Assembly: GCA_036245525.1 (NCBI GenBank)
Contig: BTPG01000004.1
Span: 213,549,751-213,613,750, forward strand
DNA from: Semisulcospira habei
Taxonomy: Eukaryota > Mollusca > Gastropoda > Semisulcospiridae
Length of the DNA stretch: 64,000 nt
Reading direction: 5' to 3'
Shown here: positions 27,901 through 39,072 of the stretch, in pieces
How the letters are laid out: each line of letters starts with the position of its first letter
Numbering within the stretch: the stretch's first letter is position 1
Translations under genes and position numbers: made by a program
Notes under the pieces: generated by a model
Database searches by the model: none
Told to the model about the DNA's origin: nothing
What the model saw: the letters and a program-made list of their open reading frames with translations, nothing else

Positions 27901-28094
27901 GCCCAGCTTATGCCGCACATCCGGATGTGGCTGCCCACAATTGAGTTAAGCACACCTTCAGTCAATTACATCCCATATGTACACAAATTAACAACAAGCC
28001 TCACATTTAGACTTTGTAAGAAATCAACAACAAAAACCTCACCTGCTACAAAAGCAAATGCAGCCACCAACATCCGTCTGCCTGAAGAACGCAT
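24689..28094 (-). CDS. Secreted CUB-domain protein, five exons seen (whole gene)
   Basis: Exons from 5' to 3' are 28094-28043, 27467-27435, 26566-26336, 25550-25449 and 24909-24715 or 24689. All introns are phase 1, as is common for shuffled extracellular domains, and all have GT-AG ends. The product starts with a hydrophobic signal peptide (MLVAAFAFVAG), then one complete CUB-like unit (Cys-x21-Cys) and the first half of another (Cys-x25-Cys). Many N-glycosylation sequons (NVT, NFT, NKT, NIT, NNT, NRT, NAT) support secretion. CUB domains mediate protein or sugar binding outside the cell; the partner is unknown. If the last exon reads through its donor, the protein ends at 24689 after 212 residues. 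If not, at least one more exon is missing. Confidence 0.7.
25310..25385. mobile_element. Palindromic element, family C, in CUB intron 4
   Basis: AGAGGCGTAGATTCTCATGA and TCATGAAGATCTATGCCTCT flank GCCCCTGCAACTGCAGGGGC. Confidence 0.7.
25449..25550 (-). CDS. CUB gene exon 4: second half of the first CUB domain
   Basis: The acceptor is ACTTTGTTACAG. It encodes PFLVVISAPTAYVEVMLSAN and STMIVDYSTK. The short beta-strand-rich segment fits the C-terminal half of a CUB fold. The donor is CTAAGA|GTGAGC, phase 1. Confidence 0.7.
25654..26232. mobile_element. Inverted-repeat element of about 575 bp in CUB intron 3
   Basis: The left arm TTTGACATCGGAGTGCACAT at about 25658 and the right arm ATGTGCACTCCGATGTCAAA ending near 26222 are mirrored. 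Each arm runs about 115 bases to CAGTTGACCTAATAT and ATATTAGGTCAACTG. The 340-base interior has no open frame of note. It is a typical non-autonomous DNA-transposon layout, not one of the TTAA families. Confidence 0.75.
26336..26566 (-). CDS. CUB gene exon 3: first half of the first CUB domain
   Basis: The acceptor is CCGCTTTTCAG. It encodes PCGGVFSNVTGTIVLPNNLQ, matching the CUB opening CGG..., and ACNFTIM with the second Cys. Four N-glycosylation sequons are present. The donor is GCAGCG|GTGAGT, phase 1. Confidence 0.8.
26678..26830. mobile_element. Palindromic element, family A, in CUB intron 2
   Basis: TTAACCCCTTTAACCCCAAG begins at 26678. The core AGATTAGCTTGGCGCCAAGC is a palindrome with no spacer. 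The left arm is shortened, and the right end GTCAGGGCT lacks TTAA. Confidence 0.7.
27129..27334. mobile_element. Palindromic element, family A, in CUB intron 2
   Basis: CACCCGTTTAGCCCCAACGC on the left, hairpin GCCAGATGAGCTTGGCGCC with mirror, and ATGGGGTTAA ending at 27334. Confidence 0.75.
27435..27467 (-). CDS. CUB gene exon 2: 33-base microexon
   Basis: The acceptor ACTGTTTTCAG and donor GTGCAG|GTAAGG are both strong. It adds VLPFMRTDSAG after the signal peptide, keeping phase 1 on both sides. It is too short to be found by length, but the phase match on both sides supports it. Confidence 0.65.
27870..27949. mobile_element. Palindromic element, family D, 80 bp, in CUB intron 1
   Basis: TTAACTCATTTGCAGCCAGC at 27870 and CACAATTGAGTTAA ending at 27949, with GCATCCGGATGCC and ACATCCGGATGTGG inside. 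The length equals that of 63791-63870. Confidence 0.8.
28043..28094 (-). CDS. CUB gene exon 1: signal peptide
   Basis: ATG at 28094 starts MRSSGRRMLVAAFAFVAG: two or three basic residues followed by a hydrophobic core. The donor is GTAGCAG|GTGAGG, phase 1. A second ATG at codon 8 could serve equally. Confidence 0.7.
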
Positions 28095-28185
28095 GTCTGC
28101 AGTTAACTGCTTGAAAACACACAAAACATCTCCATTTGAACTTATTCAGCTCTGGCAGATAGCTTATTCCAGTTTGACACAGATC

Positions 28186-28300
28186 AGTTTTCACAGGTCT
28201 AGGGTAATGCCAGATGAGTTTGGCACCTTCTCAGGTGCCGAGCTAATCTGGTATTGCCCTAGAACTATCACAGTTGATTCATCTCCTGTAAATTATGAGC
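28186..28300. mobile_element. Palindromic element, family A (diverged)
   Basis: GGGTAATGCCAGATGAGTTT with mirror AGCTAATCTGGTATTGCCC around GGCACCTTCTCAGGTGCC. It lies about 100 bases upstream of the CUB gene start codon. Confidence 0.65.
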
Positions 28301-28339
28301 TTTCACCTATGCAAGTCTATCTGACATATTCTGCACTAC

Positions 28340-28505
28340 ATGTATAACCCATTTAGTCCCAACAAAATACAGCAGCAGAGTAGACACCAAGACATGGCGC
28401 CAAGCTAATCAGGCACTATACTTGAATTATCATGGTCAATCCATCTCCTGCAACTGGTATGTGACTCACACCTCCAAAATTATGGAAATGTACCCATGGG
28501 ATGAG
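28340..28505. mobile_element. Half of a family A element
   Basis: AACCCATTTAGTCCCAAC on the left, then only the right arm GGCGCCAAGCTAATCAGGCA and the flank CATGGTCAATCCATCTCC. Confidence 0.6.
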
Positions 28506-28617
28506 GCAAGTACATCCTGCATCACAGTTCACAAAAACTTGTTACAAACTGAAACTACAGATTGCCAGTGTGATGCTGTTTTTACATCAAGGGTGCCACG
28601 TTTTTATATACTTTAAT

Positions 28618-28670
28618 TAACCCTTTGCTGTCAGTAGCATTTTTTGTCACGATGATTCCTGCATACTCCA
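28618..28670. mobile_element. Left half of a family B element
   Basis: TTAACCCTTTGCTGTCAGTA followed by TTTTTGTCACGATGATTCCTG. The right arm is absent. Confidence 0.65.
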
Positions 28671-28789
28671 CATCTGTTTTTTATACGAATAATGACACAG
28701 TCGTAACGCTTTGTTCTTATGGTCATGAAATATTTAAGCACAAAGCACAGCCCAGGGTGTGTGATAAAACCCATGACACTGAAGGCTAA

Positions 28790-28840
28790 CCCCTTCACTG
28801 CTATGGACGATACCACCCAATGGAATATAGACACACAGCT
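28790..28840. mobile_element. Left half of a family I element, split by a LINE
   Basis: CTAACCCCTTCACTGCTATG stops at the LINE tail. The mirrored end CCAATAGCAGTCAAG lies at 31931-31945 on the other side of the LINE. Confidence 0.5.
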
Positions 28841-31800
28841 GTATGATGATGATGATGTCCACTTGTAATGCGCATCGACTCCATGCTAGCAGCATGCTCA
28901 GGGTGCAAAAAAAAATAAATAAATAAATTTTTTAAAAAATAAAAGAAATAAAAAGAAATAAATAAAAACAACACACGCAACTTCTGGTGCAAAGTAGTCC
29001 TAGAATTAAAAGTCAAGAAACAGTTGGGTTTTGAGGTGCCCCCTGAAGGTGCCAATGCAGTCAATGTCCCTCAAGGATTGTGGTAGTCCATTCCACAGCC
29101 TAGGTCCGCAGTGTAAAAATGCCCGGAAACCAAGTCACTTCTTTGTGTGGCTTTCAACACTTGGGGTGCAGAGTTTGGACCGGTCAGCAGAACAGAGCTG
29201 CCTCGGAGGGTTATGGCGTGGGACTATTTCCCAGAGGTACTCTGGTGAGTCTGGGTCGTTTATAGACTTGTGGCACAAAGTGAGAATCTTGTGATCAATT
29301 CTTTGCTTGACTGGAAGCCAGTGCAACTGCTTAAGGAATGGTGTGATATGCTCCCTTCTTTTGGTTCTTGTGACAATTCTGGCGGCCGTGTTCTGAACCA
29401 GTTGAAGACATCGGAGTTGTTGCTCTGGCAGACCCCAAAGACAACTGTTACAGTAGTCCAGTCTGGATAGGACAAGGGCAACGGCGATAGCATTTGCAGC
29501 TTTGGCTGTCAGGACAGATCGTAGTTTCCCAAGGGAGCGAAGATGGAAGTAGCATCCCCTGACAACAGCACTGATGTGGTCTTCCATGGTAAGACTGGTA
29601 TCGACAAAGACACCAAGATCTCGGACAGTCTTGCAGAAAGGGATGAGAGACTCACAAACACGGATGGCATCAAGAGATTCCACACACAGTTTGTTCTTGG
29701 GTCCACACAGAATTGCCTCAGTCTTATCATCATTTAACTTCAGCATGTTGGTTGACATCCTGAACTTGATTTCTTGGCAGCACAAACTCGATTTTCTGCA
29801 CTGTCTGAGAAGCGGAGACACTGTCAGGATGAAATGAGTCATAGAGACCAGAGTCATCTGCAAACAACTGTCGCCCTAACCTGTACTTGTCAATCACACA
29901 TCCTAACTTAGTGTAGAGAGAGATCAGAACAGGCCCTAAGATGGACCATTGAGGGACCCCGCATACTAGCCACCCAGACGCCACACCATTAACACTGACG
30001 TACTGGAATCTGTCCTCAAGGTATGACCGAAACCACTGTAAGACACAGTCCGTGATACCAAACTCAAGCTGAATTTCTGCAGCAGTATCTGGTGATCTAT
30101 GGCATCAAATGCCACACTGAGATCCAGCAGTACCAGGAGTGAGTGGTCACCACAATCAGCTGCACAGAAGATGTCGTTTAAGACATGCAGCACTGCGGTC
30201 TCTGTAGAATGACCTGGCCTGTATGCAGACTGAAATTTATCCAGTAGCTGGTACCTAGACACACCTATCAGCCAGTCTATCAGCCACCACACTTTCTAAG
30301 AGCTTGGACAAATATGGAAGGTTTGATACTGGCCTATAGCTCTTAGGAGCAACAGGGTCCAAGTTTGACTTCTTCAAGAGAGGACGAATCACAGCAGTCT
30401 TAAAGGCTCCTGGAACAACACTGGTGAAGAGACTGCAGTTGATGATGTGAAGAATAACTGGCAGAAGAATGTCCAAATTCTCCAAGACTATTTTGGTGGG
30501 GATCGGGTCAACACTAGAGAACGTGGACTTGGATTTTGCAATGACTTTGTGCAGTTGATCAGCAGAGACTGGCACAAACACTGAGAAAGGGTCACCAGCA
30601 AAATCGGATGAATGTTCCTGGCTATCAGGTTTACCACTTGTGTTCTCCTTTAACAGCTGCTCTCTGATGGCATCAATCTTATCGTTAAAGAACTGGGACA
30701 GAGAGGCAGCAGCCAAGTCACTGCTCATGTCAGGAAGAATAGGAGATTTGGCCTCCTTGCCAAGCAGTCTGCTCATGATCCTGAACATTTTCCTAGGGTC
30801 TGAAGCGGCAGCATCAGATTCAGACTGAATATGTGTACTCTTTGCCTGACGAACCAACTGTGTGCAGTGATTGCGTGCCTTTCTATACAAGTCTTTGTGC
30901 ACTTCTAAACAGGTTCTACGATACTGACACTCTGCATGATGCCGCGCCTGCTTTGCAGCAAGAACATCGGAATTATACCATGAGGTATCAGGGCGAAAAG
31001 GAATTTGCTTTACAGTTTCTGGTGCATACTTGTCAAGTGTATCATTGTACAGTTGTACACACTCTGACACATCTGACGGTGGGGTCTTGATCAATGGTGA
31101 GTCACCAAGTTCACAACAAAAAGCTTGCACATTCATTCCTTTGATGTTTCTACACCAGACTTTCAGCTTTGGAGTCCTAGGTTTCGCCAGTTGCATGGAA
31201 AAAGTTATCAGAAAGTGATCAGAGAGCTGCATGTCCTCCACACACACCGTGTGAATAAGACTGGGTGACAGAGACGAAGGGGTAACAACCCAATCCAAAA
31301 TGTGGCCTCGTTCATGGGTTGGTATACCCGTACACTGACTGAGACAGGTCTAGGGAGCTGAAGAGCTGCATGAACTGCTTGGTATCAGAATCATTCTTAT
31401 TGTCCCAGTGAATATTCAGTTTTTGTGTTGTGACCACAGTACTTGGGAGGAAGAGTGAAAATTCCTCCCGAAATTCAGCATTTGTGTGCTTACTTATCTT
31501 TGATGGGGGAGGGTGGTACAAACAGAATAGCCTCACAGTCACTGATTTTTTAGAAATGGTGAAGTCAATGTTTTCAAAAGTAGTGAACATTTTTGTAGAG
31601 CACAATCTCACATTCATAGAACTCTTGTGAATCAGAGGCGCACCCCCACCACTTCTCAGTGAGCATAGTTTATTGATGACGGTGTAGCCTGGAGGGGTCA
31701 ATGCTGCGATGGTCACTTCATCCCCTTTTTCCTTCAACCAAGACTCTGTTATCACAAGAACATCAAGTTTCTTATCCACAATACAGTCATAGATATCACT

Positions 31801-31930
31801 AGTCTTCTTGCTTGCTGACTGTACATTCCAAAGACCAACATGCAGTCCTCTCTTGCGGGCAGTTCTTTTCCCCCCTCTAATACCTCTATGTGATTTGCTT
31901 TTGATATGTCCTGTGTGCCAAACAGTTTCA
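28841..31930 (-). mobile_element. L2/CR1-like LINE, nearly full length, decayed
   Basis: It reads from about 31930 (5') to the (ATC)n tail at 28841-28855. Endonuclease (31900-31310), linker (31298-30600), reverse transcriptase (30600-29870) and C-terminal domain (29800-29135) are all present. Frame changes occur near 31310, 30260, 29980 and 29860. There is no RNase H domain or gag ORF. It inserted into a family I palindrome. Confidence 0.8.
29135..31298 (-). pseudogene. LINE ORF2: linker, reverse transcriptase and C-terminus, frameshifted
   Basis: Motifs in order are DTSWYNSDVLAAKQARHHAE, LLKKSNLDPVAPKSYRPVSN, DKFQSAYRPGHSTETAVLHV, LLVLLDLSVAFDAIDHQIL (the first catalytic Asp region), CGVPQWSILGPVL, then FADDSGLYDS (FADD catalytic box) and SRLDYCNSCLWGLPEQQLR. 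GVPQWS carries a Trp in place of the usual Gly. The protein is split over four frames and cannot be made whole. Confidence 0.8.
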
Positions 31931-31944
31931 CCAATAGCAGTCAA
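31312..31944 (-). pseudogene. LINE endonuclease domain
   Basis: It contains LHVGLWNVQSASKK, VLVITESWL, GGGAPLIHKSS and RLFCLYHPPPSK, the EEP endonuclease order. The GDFN motif is replaced near TQKLNIHWDNKND, and the SDHF partner is in the next frame at about 31215, so activity is doubtful. Confidence 0.75.
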
Positions 31945-31956
31945 GTAGTTACATTT

Positions 31957-32178
31957 ATAACCCCTTCACTGCCAAGAAAAAATGACTACCATGTATGCTA
32001 CTGCCAAAGGCATAGATCCTCATGAGCCCCAGCAATTCAAGAATTGCGGGGGCACATGAGGATCTATGCCTCTTGCTCAAACCACTTTGTATCCATCGTT
32101 CATGAGATGGCTGGAGGTCTTTTGCGTTGAACAGACTTGAGACGTACAATGTACGATCAGTGGCAGTAAAGGGGTTAA
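31957..32178. mobile_element. Palindromic element, family C, full length
   Basis: TATAACCCCTTCACTGCCAA on the left and GTGGCAGTAAAGGGGTTAA on the right. The central hairpin has GGCATAGATCCTCATGAGCC with mirror. The left TTAA has an inserted or changed base. Confidence 0.8.
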
Positions 32179-32362
32179 GAATGCCTCCTATCTCATAGAA
32201 TTGAAAGCATTAGTTACACAATCATTTACTTGTCGACATTAAAAAACAACAATTACCATCACAAACAAGAAATATTGCCAAAAAATCTCACAAGCACAGG
32301 ACAGTGCAATGCAAACTACCACCACTTTGAACTCCGGTTTTATCTTCCCCAGACTTGTGACT

Positions 32363-32490
32363 TAATCCATTTAACCCCATAGCCACACTTCTCAAATTTT
32401 GGAAGCTTTACATAATGACTATGTATCAGTTGCAGGTGATGGATTGACCATGATAATTCAAGGATAGTGCCAGATTAGCTTGGCGCCTTC
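32363..32490. mobile_element. Left half of a family A element
   Basis: TTAATCCATTTAACCCCATA through GGATTGACCATGATAATTCA to AGCTTGGCGCC, where unrelated sequence begins. The right half is not found nearby. Confidence 0.65.
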
Positions 32491-33600
32491 AGTTTAAAGG
32501 GACATGTCTTCACTCACGACAGTTTAAAGGAACTGTGAGACGTTTATTTTAAAGTAGTTGATTTGATTTCATTTGTGTGAGAGCATACATGTGTTAATCG
32601 TAGGAAATGATCCGATATTAATATTTGAGCTATCATGGTTATGATTCACGTACCTTTTTAGTAAGATTTTCTTTCGTTTGCGCGTAGAGCGTAATTCACT
32701 TTGTTATTATGCTAGCTTAACCGGAAGCTTCTAGAAAAGTCGCACGGAGAATAGCGGTCGATCTTTGTTTTGCGTAGACTCGCGGAGTACAAATTAGAAC
32801 CTTCGAGCAGGTCGCACTGTCTTGTGACCTCGTATGTGTGTCGTCAGTACAGTAAGAAACATTTCGCTACATTATATTATAAACATTCAAATAGTCATAG
32901 TTGTTTACTGTGCGCGTGAAGTTGGCAGCCGGTTTTTTTTTTTGTGTGTGTTGTGAAAGATCGTGAAAGTTCTGGAAAATTCCGACTAGGTCGTAAACTG
33001 AGTACCATACTTTTGTGAGACGTCATTTTACATTGGGATTTGGGGCTGAAATGAGCAGCTGAATTTTTGTAGCCTATTGTAGTTATTCTAGAAAATTCTT
33101 TCTTTATTAATATTTATGAGTTTCAGTTACGGGTTCATTTCTGATTGGTTGCGTTGAATGATTTTCTTGGATTATTCTGGAAATTGGTTGTACTATAAAA
33201 GATTGGTGCTGGGAAGCACATATATACATTGTCTTGCATTGTCAGTTGTAGAGACACACAGTTTATCATAGGTACGTGGCCCTTATAGGGTGTACATTGT
33301 GAGAAACTCAGCATAACGGTGTGGTGTACGTTGTATGAGAAACTTTGTGTCGGCAGTGTGGACATTTGCGGAAGAGACATTGTATCAGTGTTGGTGCATT
33401 TGGAAATGCATTGTGTGGAGATCGCATCGCTGAATTAAAATATTGTTGGAACTGTTACTCCAGTATTGTCTACATCCTTGAGCCACGTGTGACGGGTTGC
33501 AGCTGAACGAAGTTTATTTAAAAGAACCTTACGTGCGTGTGTCTGGTGTGTTTATCATACTACGACGATTCTACCACTTGACAGTATGTTTAGAAAGGTC
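32491..33600. other. Unassigned AT-rich stretch with TATA-like elements
   Basis: No long reading frame on either strand. A TACTATAAAAG element lies near 33192, followed by ATATATACATTG. The sequence begins exactly where a family A element is cut off, so it may be the end of an inserted element, such as an LTR. I could not find terminal TG..CA with a target-site duplication. Confidence 0.3.
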
Positions 33601-33990
33601 TTGCCACAAAGTATCCTTGGGCCAAGTTTGAAGACTGTGGCTTGAATAGACTCCGAGAAAAAACGCCAACATTAAAGTTTACCACAGACGATGGCTGAAC
33701 GACCACTGGCTCAAAACATATACTCACTTTTGCTTCGCACATGATCTTCTTAAATCATTGAGACGCAGTGAGTCCAGTGCCAGCTTTAAACAGTCTTAAA
33801 ACCCATTTTTTCCCATCTTGATTATCAGTGTTCATGTATTTAGTCATTTTTTGTTCTTTTGTGTAATTGTACGTGATTTTGGTTTTGTCACCTTTTGTGT
33901 AATATTTTTCTTGTTCGTATGTACGGTGCCTAGAGCATCTTAACATGTATAGGCACCTTATAAATCATCATTATTATTATTATTAATAAC
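33600..33990 (+). mobile_element. LINE 3' end fragment with (ATT)n tail
   Basis: TATAGGCACCTTATAAATCA is followed by (TTA)n at 33968-33986. The upstream frame, SFKQS then a stop then NPFF, resembles a decayed ORF2 end of L2/CR1 type. Confidence 0.45.
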
Positions 33991-34601
33991 AGCTTCGACT
34001 GGCTGGATAAACCAAGTGAGGGGGAACCGGGGTCTCAAACCCTTGGTGAGGCAGGATTTGCTTGTCCTAGCATGCAAAGTCTGTCACCATCTGACTGGGT
34101 GGAGGAAACTCAATCTATGGTTCAACGGCCAAGAGGGTGGGACAGCAGTGCTCTGTGGAGTGCAAAGGGCACGTCAGAGCACAGAAGAAGACATGGCCAT
34201 CCACTGCAGCCAAGGAAGTTACCAGTTGTAATGTCTCATCGTGCCACTGGACTCTGATTTCTGCGGCTGAGAGGGTGGGGTTGCTCAAGCGCAACAGTAT
34301 CTCCAACAAAATCTCCTTCACGCGCAGGTTTTGTGCATGGATCTTCACCAAATCTGTTTCTTCATCTTCTTTTTCTGCTGCCTCCTCCAGAAGCCCTACG
34401 GCGATGGGGAACGGGCAAACCGACAGCAAGACATTACTACTGGGAGTCGTAGCTCTGAACCTGCACATAGGCGGCCTGTGGACCAGTGGTCGCTCTTCCC
34501 TGTACCAGGGGCAGCAGGGAAGTTCGGCAGCATCTCAGGCGACTCAGCAGCCCTCTTCAGGACAGCACTGCTCACCCTAGTAAGGGAGGGAAGTAGAAAA
34601 G

Positions 34602-35440
34602 GTGTTCCAAACATTGCCTGCCCTACACCAAACCGGTCAGCTTACCGCGGCTGGCGGTTTAACCCTTTTATGCGGTCGAAAACAAAAACAAAGAAAGAAA
34701 CTTATCCTCAGTACGTGGAATGTACGAACTCTGTTAGACAGAGATCTGACGCAGAGACCGCACAGAAGAACAGCCCTCATAGCCAGGGAGCTGGCGAGAT
34801 ATAAGATCGACATTGCGGCTCTTAGTGAAACCAGATTTGCTGACAAAGGATCAATCCGCGAACCTGAGGGTGGGTACACCTTTTTCTGGAAGGGCAAAGC
34901 TGAGAACGAGGACAGGATACATGGAGTTGGATTCGCCATCCACACCACACTCCTCTGACAGCTGCCTTCTCTTCCCACCGGCATCAGTGAACGAGTGATA
35001 AAGCTCTGTTTCCCCATCTCCCACACCTGACATGTCACTATCATCAGCGTCTATGCTCCGACACTCAGCAGCTCCGATGATGACAAGGAGGCGTTCTATG
35101 AGAGCCTCGACTCCCTCCTGAAGTCCACTCCTGCAAGTGACAAACTCATCGTACTTGGTGACTTCAATGTTCGAGTTGGATGCGAATGTGACTGCTGGGA
35201 AGGAGTGATGGGCCTACACGGGCTGGGCAAGATGAACAGCAATGGCCTGCTGCTGCTGACATTGTGCGCTGAGAATGGAATCGCCATCACCAACACTCTC
35301 TTCAGGCTGGCTAGTAAGTACAAGACAACATGGATGCATCCCGGGTCCAAGCAGTGGCATCCCATTGTCCGCCAGTGGGATATTCGCGAGGTCAGAATCA
35401 CCAGAGCCATGAGAGGAGCCGAGTGCTGAACCGACCATTG
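34602..35440 (+). pseudogene. RTE-like LINE endonuclease, frameshifted
   Basis: STWNVRTLLDRDLTQRPHRR, IDIAALSETRFADKGSIREP and GYTFFWKGK are followed, in other frames, by VYAPTLSSSDDDKEAFYES, LIVLGDFNVRVGC and TWMHPGSKQWH. The EEP endonuclease signatures are complete but split between frames. Confidence 0.8.
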
Positions 35441-35444
35441 GCTG

Positions 35445-37570
35445 GTGTGGTCTGTCCTCAACCTGCACATTGCACCAGCACACAAGAAGAGGCCGAAGCT
35501 CACCCGACCTTCATTCAACCTGGCCAAGCTGAAGCGCCCGGACGTCAAGGAAAACTTCCAGTCCCACCTTGATGACCTGCTAACTGCCCATGGACCATCG
35601 ACTGGCAATCCAACTGAAATGTGGAACCAGTTCAAGGGGATGGTGACGGAGTCTGCCAAAGACGTGCTTGGACCCAAACAGAGGGTCCACCAGGATTGGT
35701 TCGATGAGAACAATGAAGAGATCAACAAGCTACTGGAGCAGAAGCGCAGTGCCTTCATCGAGTGGCAGAATGACATCAACTCCATGTCCAAGAAAGACCG
35801 CTTCAAATACCTCCAGAGAAAAGCCCAGGGAGAGCTCCGCAACATGCAGGACACCTGGTGGAACAGCAAGGCAAAAGAACTTCAACACTTTGCTGAATCC
35901 AACAACTCCAAGGAGTTTTTTTTCAGCACTTACGGCCCTGCCAGACCCAGCACAACCCCCTCTCTTTTCTTCTGACGGCTTTACATTGCTGAAGGACAAA
36001 GGCAGCATCACTGAGCGCTGGAGAGAACACTTCTCAAATCTGCTCAACCTGCCTTCCACTGTTGACCCTGCGACCCTGGATATGATTCCTCAAAAGCAGA
36101 CACTGGATGACCTTGACCTCCTGCCCACCTTGGACGAGGTCAAGAAAGCTATCAACCAGACTAGCTCCAGCAAGGCTGCAGACATGGACAGCATCCCCGC
36201 AGAGATCTTCAAAGCAGCTGGACCCGAGACCCTTGATGCTTTCCTCAACATTCTGACAAGCATCTGGGCAGAGGAGAACATGCCACAGGAATTCAGAGAT
36301 GCTACAATCGTCTCCCTGTTCAAGAACAAGGGCAGCAAAGCAGACTGTGCCAATTACCGAGGGATCTCACTCTTTTCCATCGCTGGCAAGATCCTCGTGA
36401 GAGTCATCCTCAACTGCCTGATCAGCTCTGTATCTGAGGAAGCACTTTCAGAGGCTCAGTGTGTCTTCAGACCCGACTGCAGCACAGTCGACATGGTCTT
36501 CTCTGTGAGACAGGTCCAGGAGAAATGCAATGAGCAGCACATGGACCTCTACACCGTCTTCATAGACCTGGCCAAAGCATTCGACACCATGAACAGGGAA
36601 GCGCTTTGGGCCATCCTCGCAAAGTTCAGCTGCCCCAGAAAGTTCACCAACACCATCCGCCTCTTTAAAAGATGTAATGGTAGGAGTTGCCCAGTCAAAC
36701 AGCGACACATGCACACCCTTGGACATTTCCAATGGTGTGAAACAAGGTTGTGTTCTTGCCCCCATGATGTTCAACCTGTTCTTCACGTGTGTCCTGACCC
36801 ATGCAGTACGCGCCCTTGAGAAGGGAGTGTACCTGAAGTACAGACTAGACGGTTCTCTGTTTGACCTCCGTCGACTGAACACCAGGACTAAGACCATTGA
36901 GAGACTGATCCTTGAGGCGCTGTTTGCCGATGACTGTGCACTGATGGTGCACATGGAGTCTGACCTCCAGACCATCGTCAACAGGTTCACGGAAGCCTCT
37001 CGACTGTTTGGCCTCACCATCAGTCTCAACAAGACCGAGGTCCTGCACCAACCAGCTCCAGGCACAAGAACATCCCCACCCAAAGTGTATATTATTATTG
37101 AACGCACCGAGCTGAAGACTGTCAACCATTTCAGGTACCTGGGGAGCATCTCTTCCGACGGTACTATCAACAAGGAAATTGCAGCTCGCATCAGCAAAGC
37201 CAGCCAAGCCCTGAGTCGTCTGCGCACTCATGTGCTGAACAACAACAATGTCAAGCTCTCCACCAAGACCAAAGCCTACAAGGCAGTAGTCCTCACCAGT
37301 CTCCTCTACGGCTGTGAGTCATGGACGCTGTACAGAAAGCACCTCAAACAGCTTCCACATGAGATCTCTGCGCTCACTCATGGGCATCAAATGGCAAGAC
37401 AAGGTGACAAACCTGGAAGTCCTGGACAATGCTGACCTAGTGAGTGTTGAAACCTTGATCTTAAAGACACAACTTCACTGGGCAGGTCATGTCATACGCA
37501 TGGATAATTCTCACATGCCACGCCAACTCCTGTATAGCGCACTCTCAAAAGGCCACAGGAAGCAATGATG
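35445..37570 (+). pseudogene. RTE-like LINE reverse transcriptase and C-terminus, frameshifted
   Basis: Motifs are FKNKGSKADCANYRGISLFS, VFIDLAKAFDTMNREALWAI (catalytic Asp), DISNGVKQGCVLAPMMFNLF and EALFADDCALMVH (FADD box), followed by NHFRYLGSISSDGTINKEIA and LLYGCESWTLYRKHL. FRPDCSTVDM replaces the usual FR.G.ST. Frame changes occur near 35970, 36690 and 37350. Confidence 0.85.
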
Positions 37571-37811
37571 ACCAAAGAAACGTTTAGTTTAGTTATTTAG
37601 TTATTTGGGTTTAACGCCGAGCAGGTGACTAAGGCCATCTCACGGCGGGATGGGTAAAAATCTGGTCAGCAAGACTAAAAGCAAGGTCTTAAGACAAGAT
37701 GTAAATATAGCTTTAAAATGTCAGGCTAAAATGTCGCACATGTCTTTAAAAGAAACGTCTACAGGCTCTCAAAAAGGGCAAAATAAAAAAATTCACATAG
37801 TCTATGAATGC

Positions 37812-38950
37812 TCAGATCTTGTTAAAAATATTGCATTCTCTCAAGAAATTGAAGATTTTGTCCGGGGGAACATCCCGGAACAAAACGTTCAAGGAGTCTG
37901 CTGTGAAGTGTTTATATCTCATGTCAATTAGATCAGTACAATACAGCAAAAAGTGTCGAACAGAAAAGTGTTCATCACAGGCAAAACACCATGGACACTC
38001 ATCCTGTTTAAGTAAGTAAGAGCGCGTAACATACGTGTGCCCGAAGTGGAGACGAGTAAGGACAGTCTCCTCAAGGCGGAAAGGTAGACTGTCGGACACC
38101 ATAGAAAGAGCTTCATGCAGCTTGTTCCCTTCCTCTTTGTCCCACTAGGACTGCCACTCGTGGGCTATGTACGCACTAATCACAGGTTTAAAATCACTAT
38201 AAACAGTCTGTGTGTCAGGGACAGGGTCACTGCGGGCACCGTTGGCAGCAGAATCTGCGATTCTGTTGCCTTCGATGCCCACATGGCCCGGGACCCAAAT
38301 AAAAATGATGTCATAATATTCCTTCATCAAGTCTGCGTAGAGCTCTCTAATCTGCACCAGCAGTGGGTGGTCTGTGCCCGCGCCCTGGAGGGCCTGCAGG
38401 GCAGAAAGAGAGTCAGATAGAATCAGGAAGTTCCTTTCCCGTGACTGATAGGCATGCTTGAGTGCCAGCAGAATTGCCTGCAGTTCTGCACTAAATACAG
38501 AGGAATGGTCAGGGAGGCGGAGCTTAAATGGGCGTCTAGGATGGCGAGAGGACAATGCAGCCGCAGCCACTCTCCCATCATCAGACTTGGACCCATCTGT
38601 ATAAAGACGACAATAGCCAGGAAAAATTGAAAGGAGTTCATTGAGGCTCTGTTGGTATATGGCTGGTGGAGTACAATCCTTCTTGTGGGCGGTCAAGTCC
38701 AGCAAGATGTCAGGAACTGGTAGTAGCCAGGGTGGAGTGATGTGTTGCAGAGATTCCGAAACTTTGTCCAGGTCCACTCCGGCCACCTGCAGATGAGGTC
38801 GGACACGGAAGGAAAGTGGACGGACAGCTTCTGGATGAGCATCGTAAATCTCTGCAAACGACGGGTTAAAAACATAATCATAGGCAGGATTGTCTGGATG
38901 GGCATTCAGCTTCAGAACGTAGCTGGGCATGAGGCGGATGCGGCGAAGCC
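37812..38950 (-). pseudogene. LINE ORF2 C-terminal part with RNase H
   Basis: The frame holds YTDGSKSDDGRVAA, SVFSAELQAILLAL, FLILSDSLSALQAL and FIWVPGHVGIEGNRIADS, all four acidic positions of RNase H. The frame then breaks and the cysteine tail CFACDEHFSVRHFLL is in another frame. Confidence 0.85.
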
Positions 38951-39072
38951 TGAGAGAAGGCTCCCCTGCCTCAGCATACAGACTAGGAACTGGAGATGTC
39001 CTGAATGCTCCCAGACATAATGCGCAGACCTTGATGGTGGATTGTGTTCAGACGCTGTAGAACAGACTTGGA

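Larger units (their letters stand above)
33995..37582 (+). mobile_element. RTE-like LINE, left part, interrupted by another LINE
   Basis: Endonuclease begins near 34690 (STWNVRTLLDRDL, ALSETRFAD), reverse transcriptase spans 35980-37100 and the C-terminal part 37100-37570. The frame broken at 37583 resumes at 46114 after an 8.5 kb insertion: RKQ..PKKR on the left and PKKRFKDCIKDSL on the right share the duplicated ACCAAAGAAACG. Several frameshifts and a stop pair before the junction show it was already decayed or has decayed since. The part before 34600 is of unknown function. Confidence 0.8.

Noticed and set aside
29574..29837. Plus-strand frames across the 28.8-31.9 kb LINE
   Set aside because: They are antisense shadows of the reverse transcriptase frames.
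34115..34468. A 117-codon minus-strand gene in the RTE region
   Set aside because: It lies antisense within the LINE 5' region, has no domain, and the plus-strand frames there overlap it.
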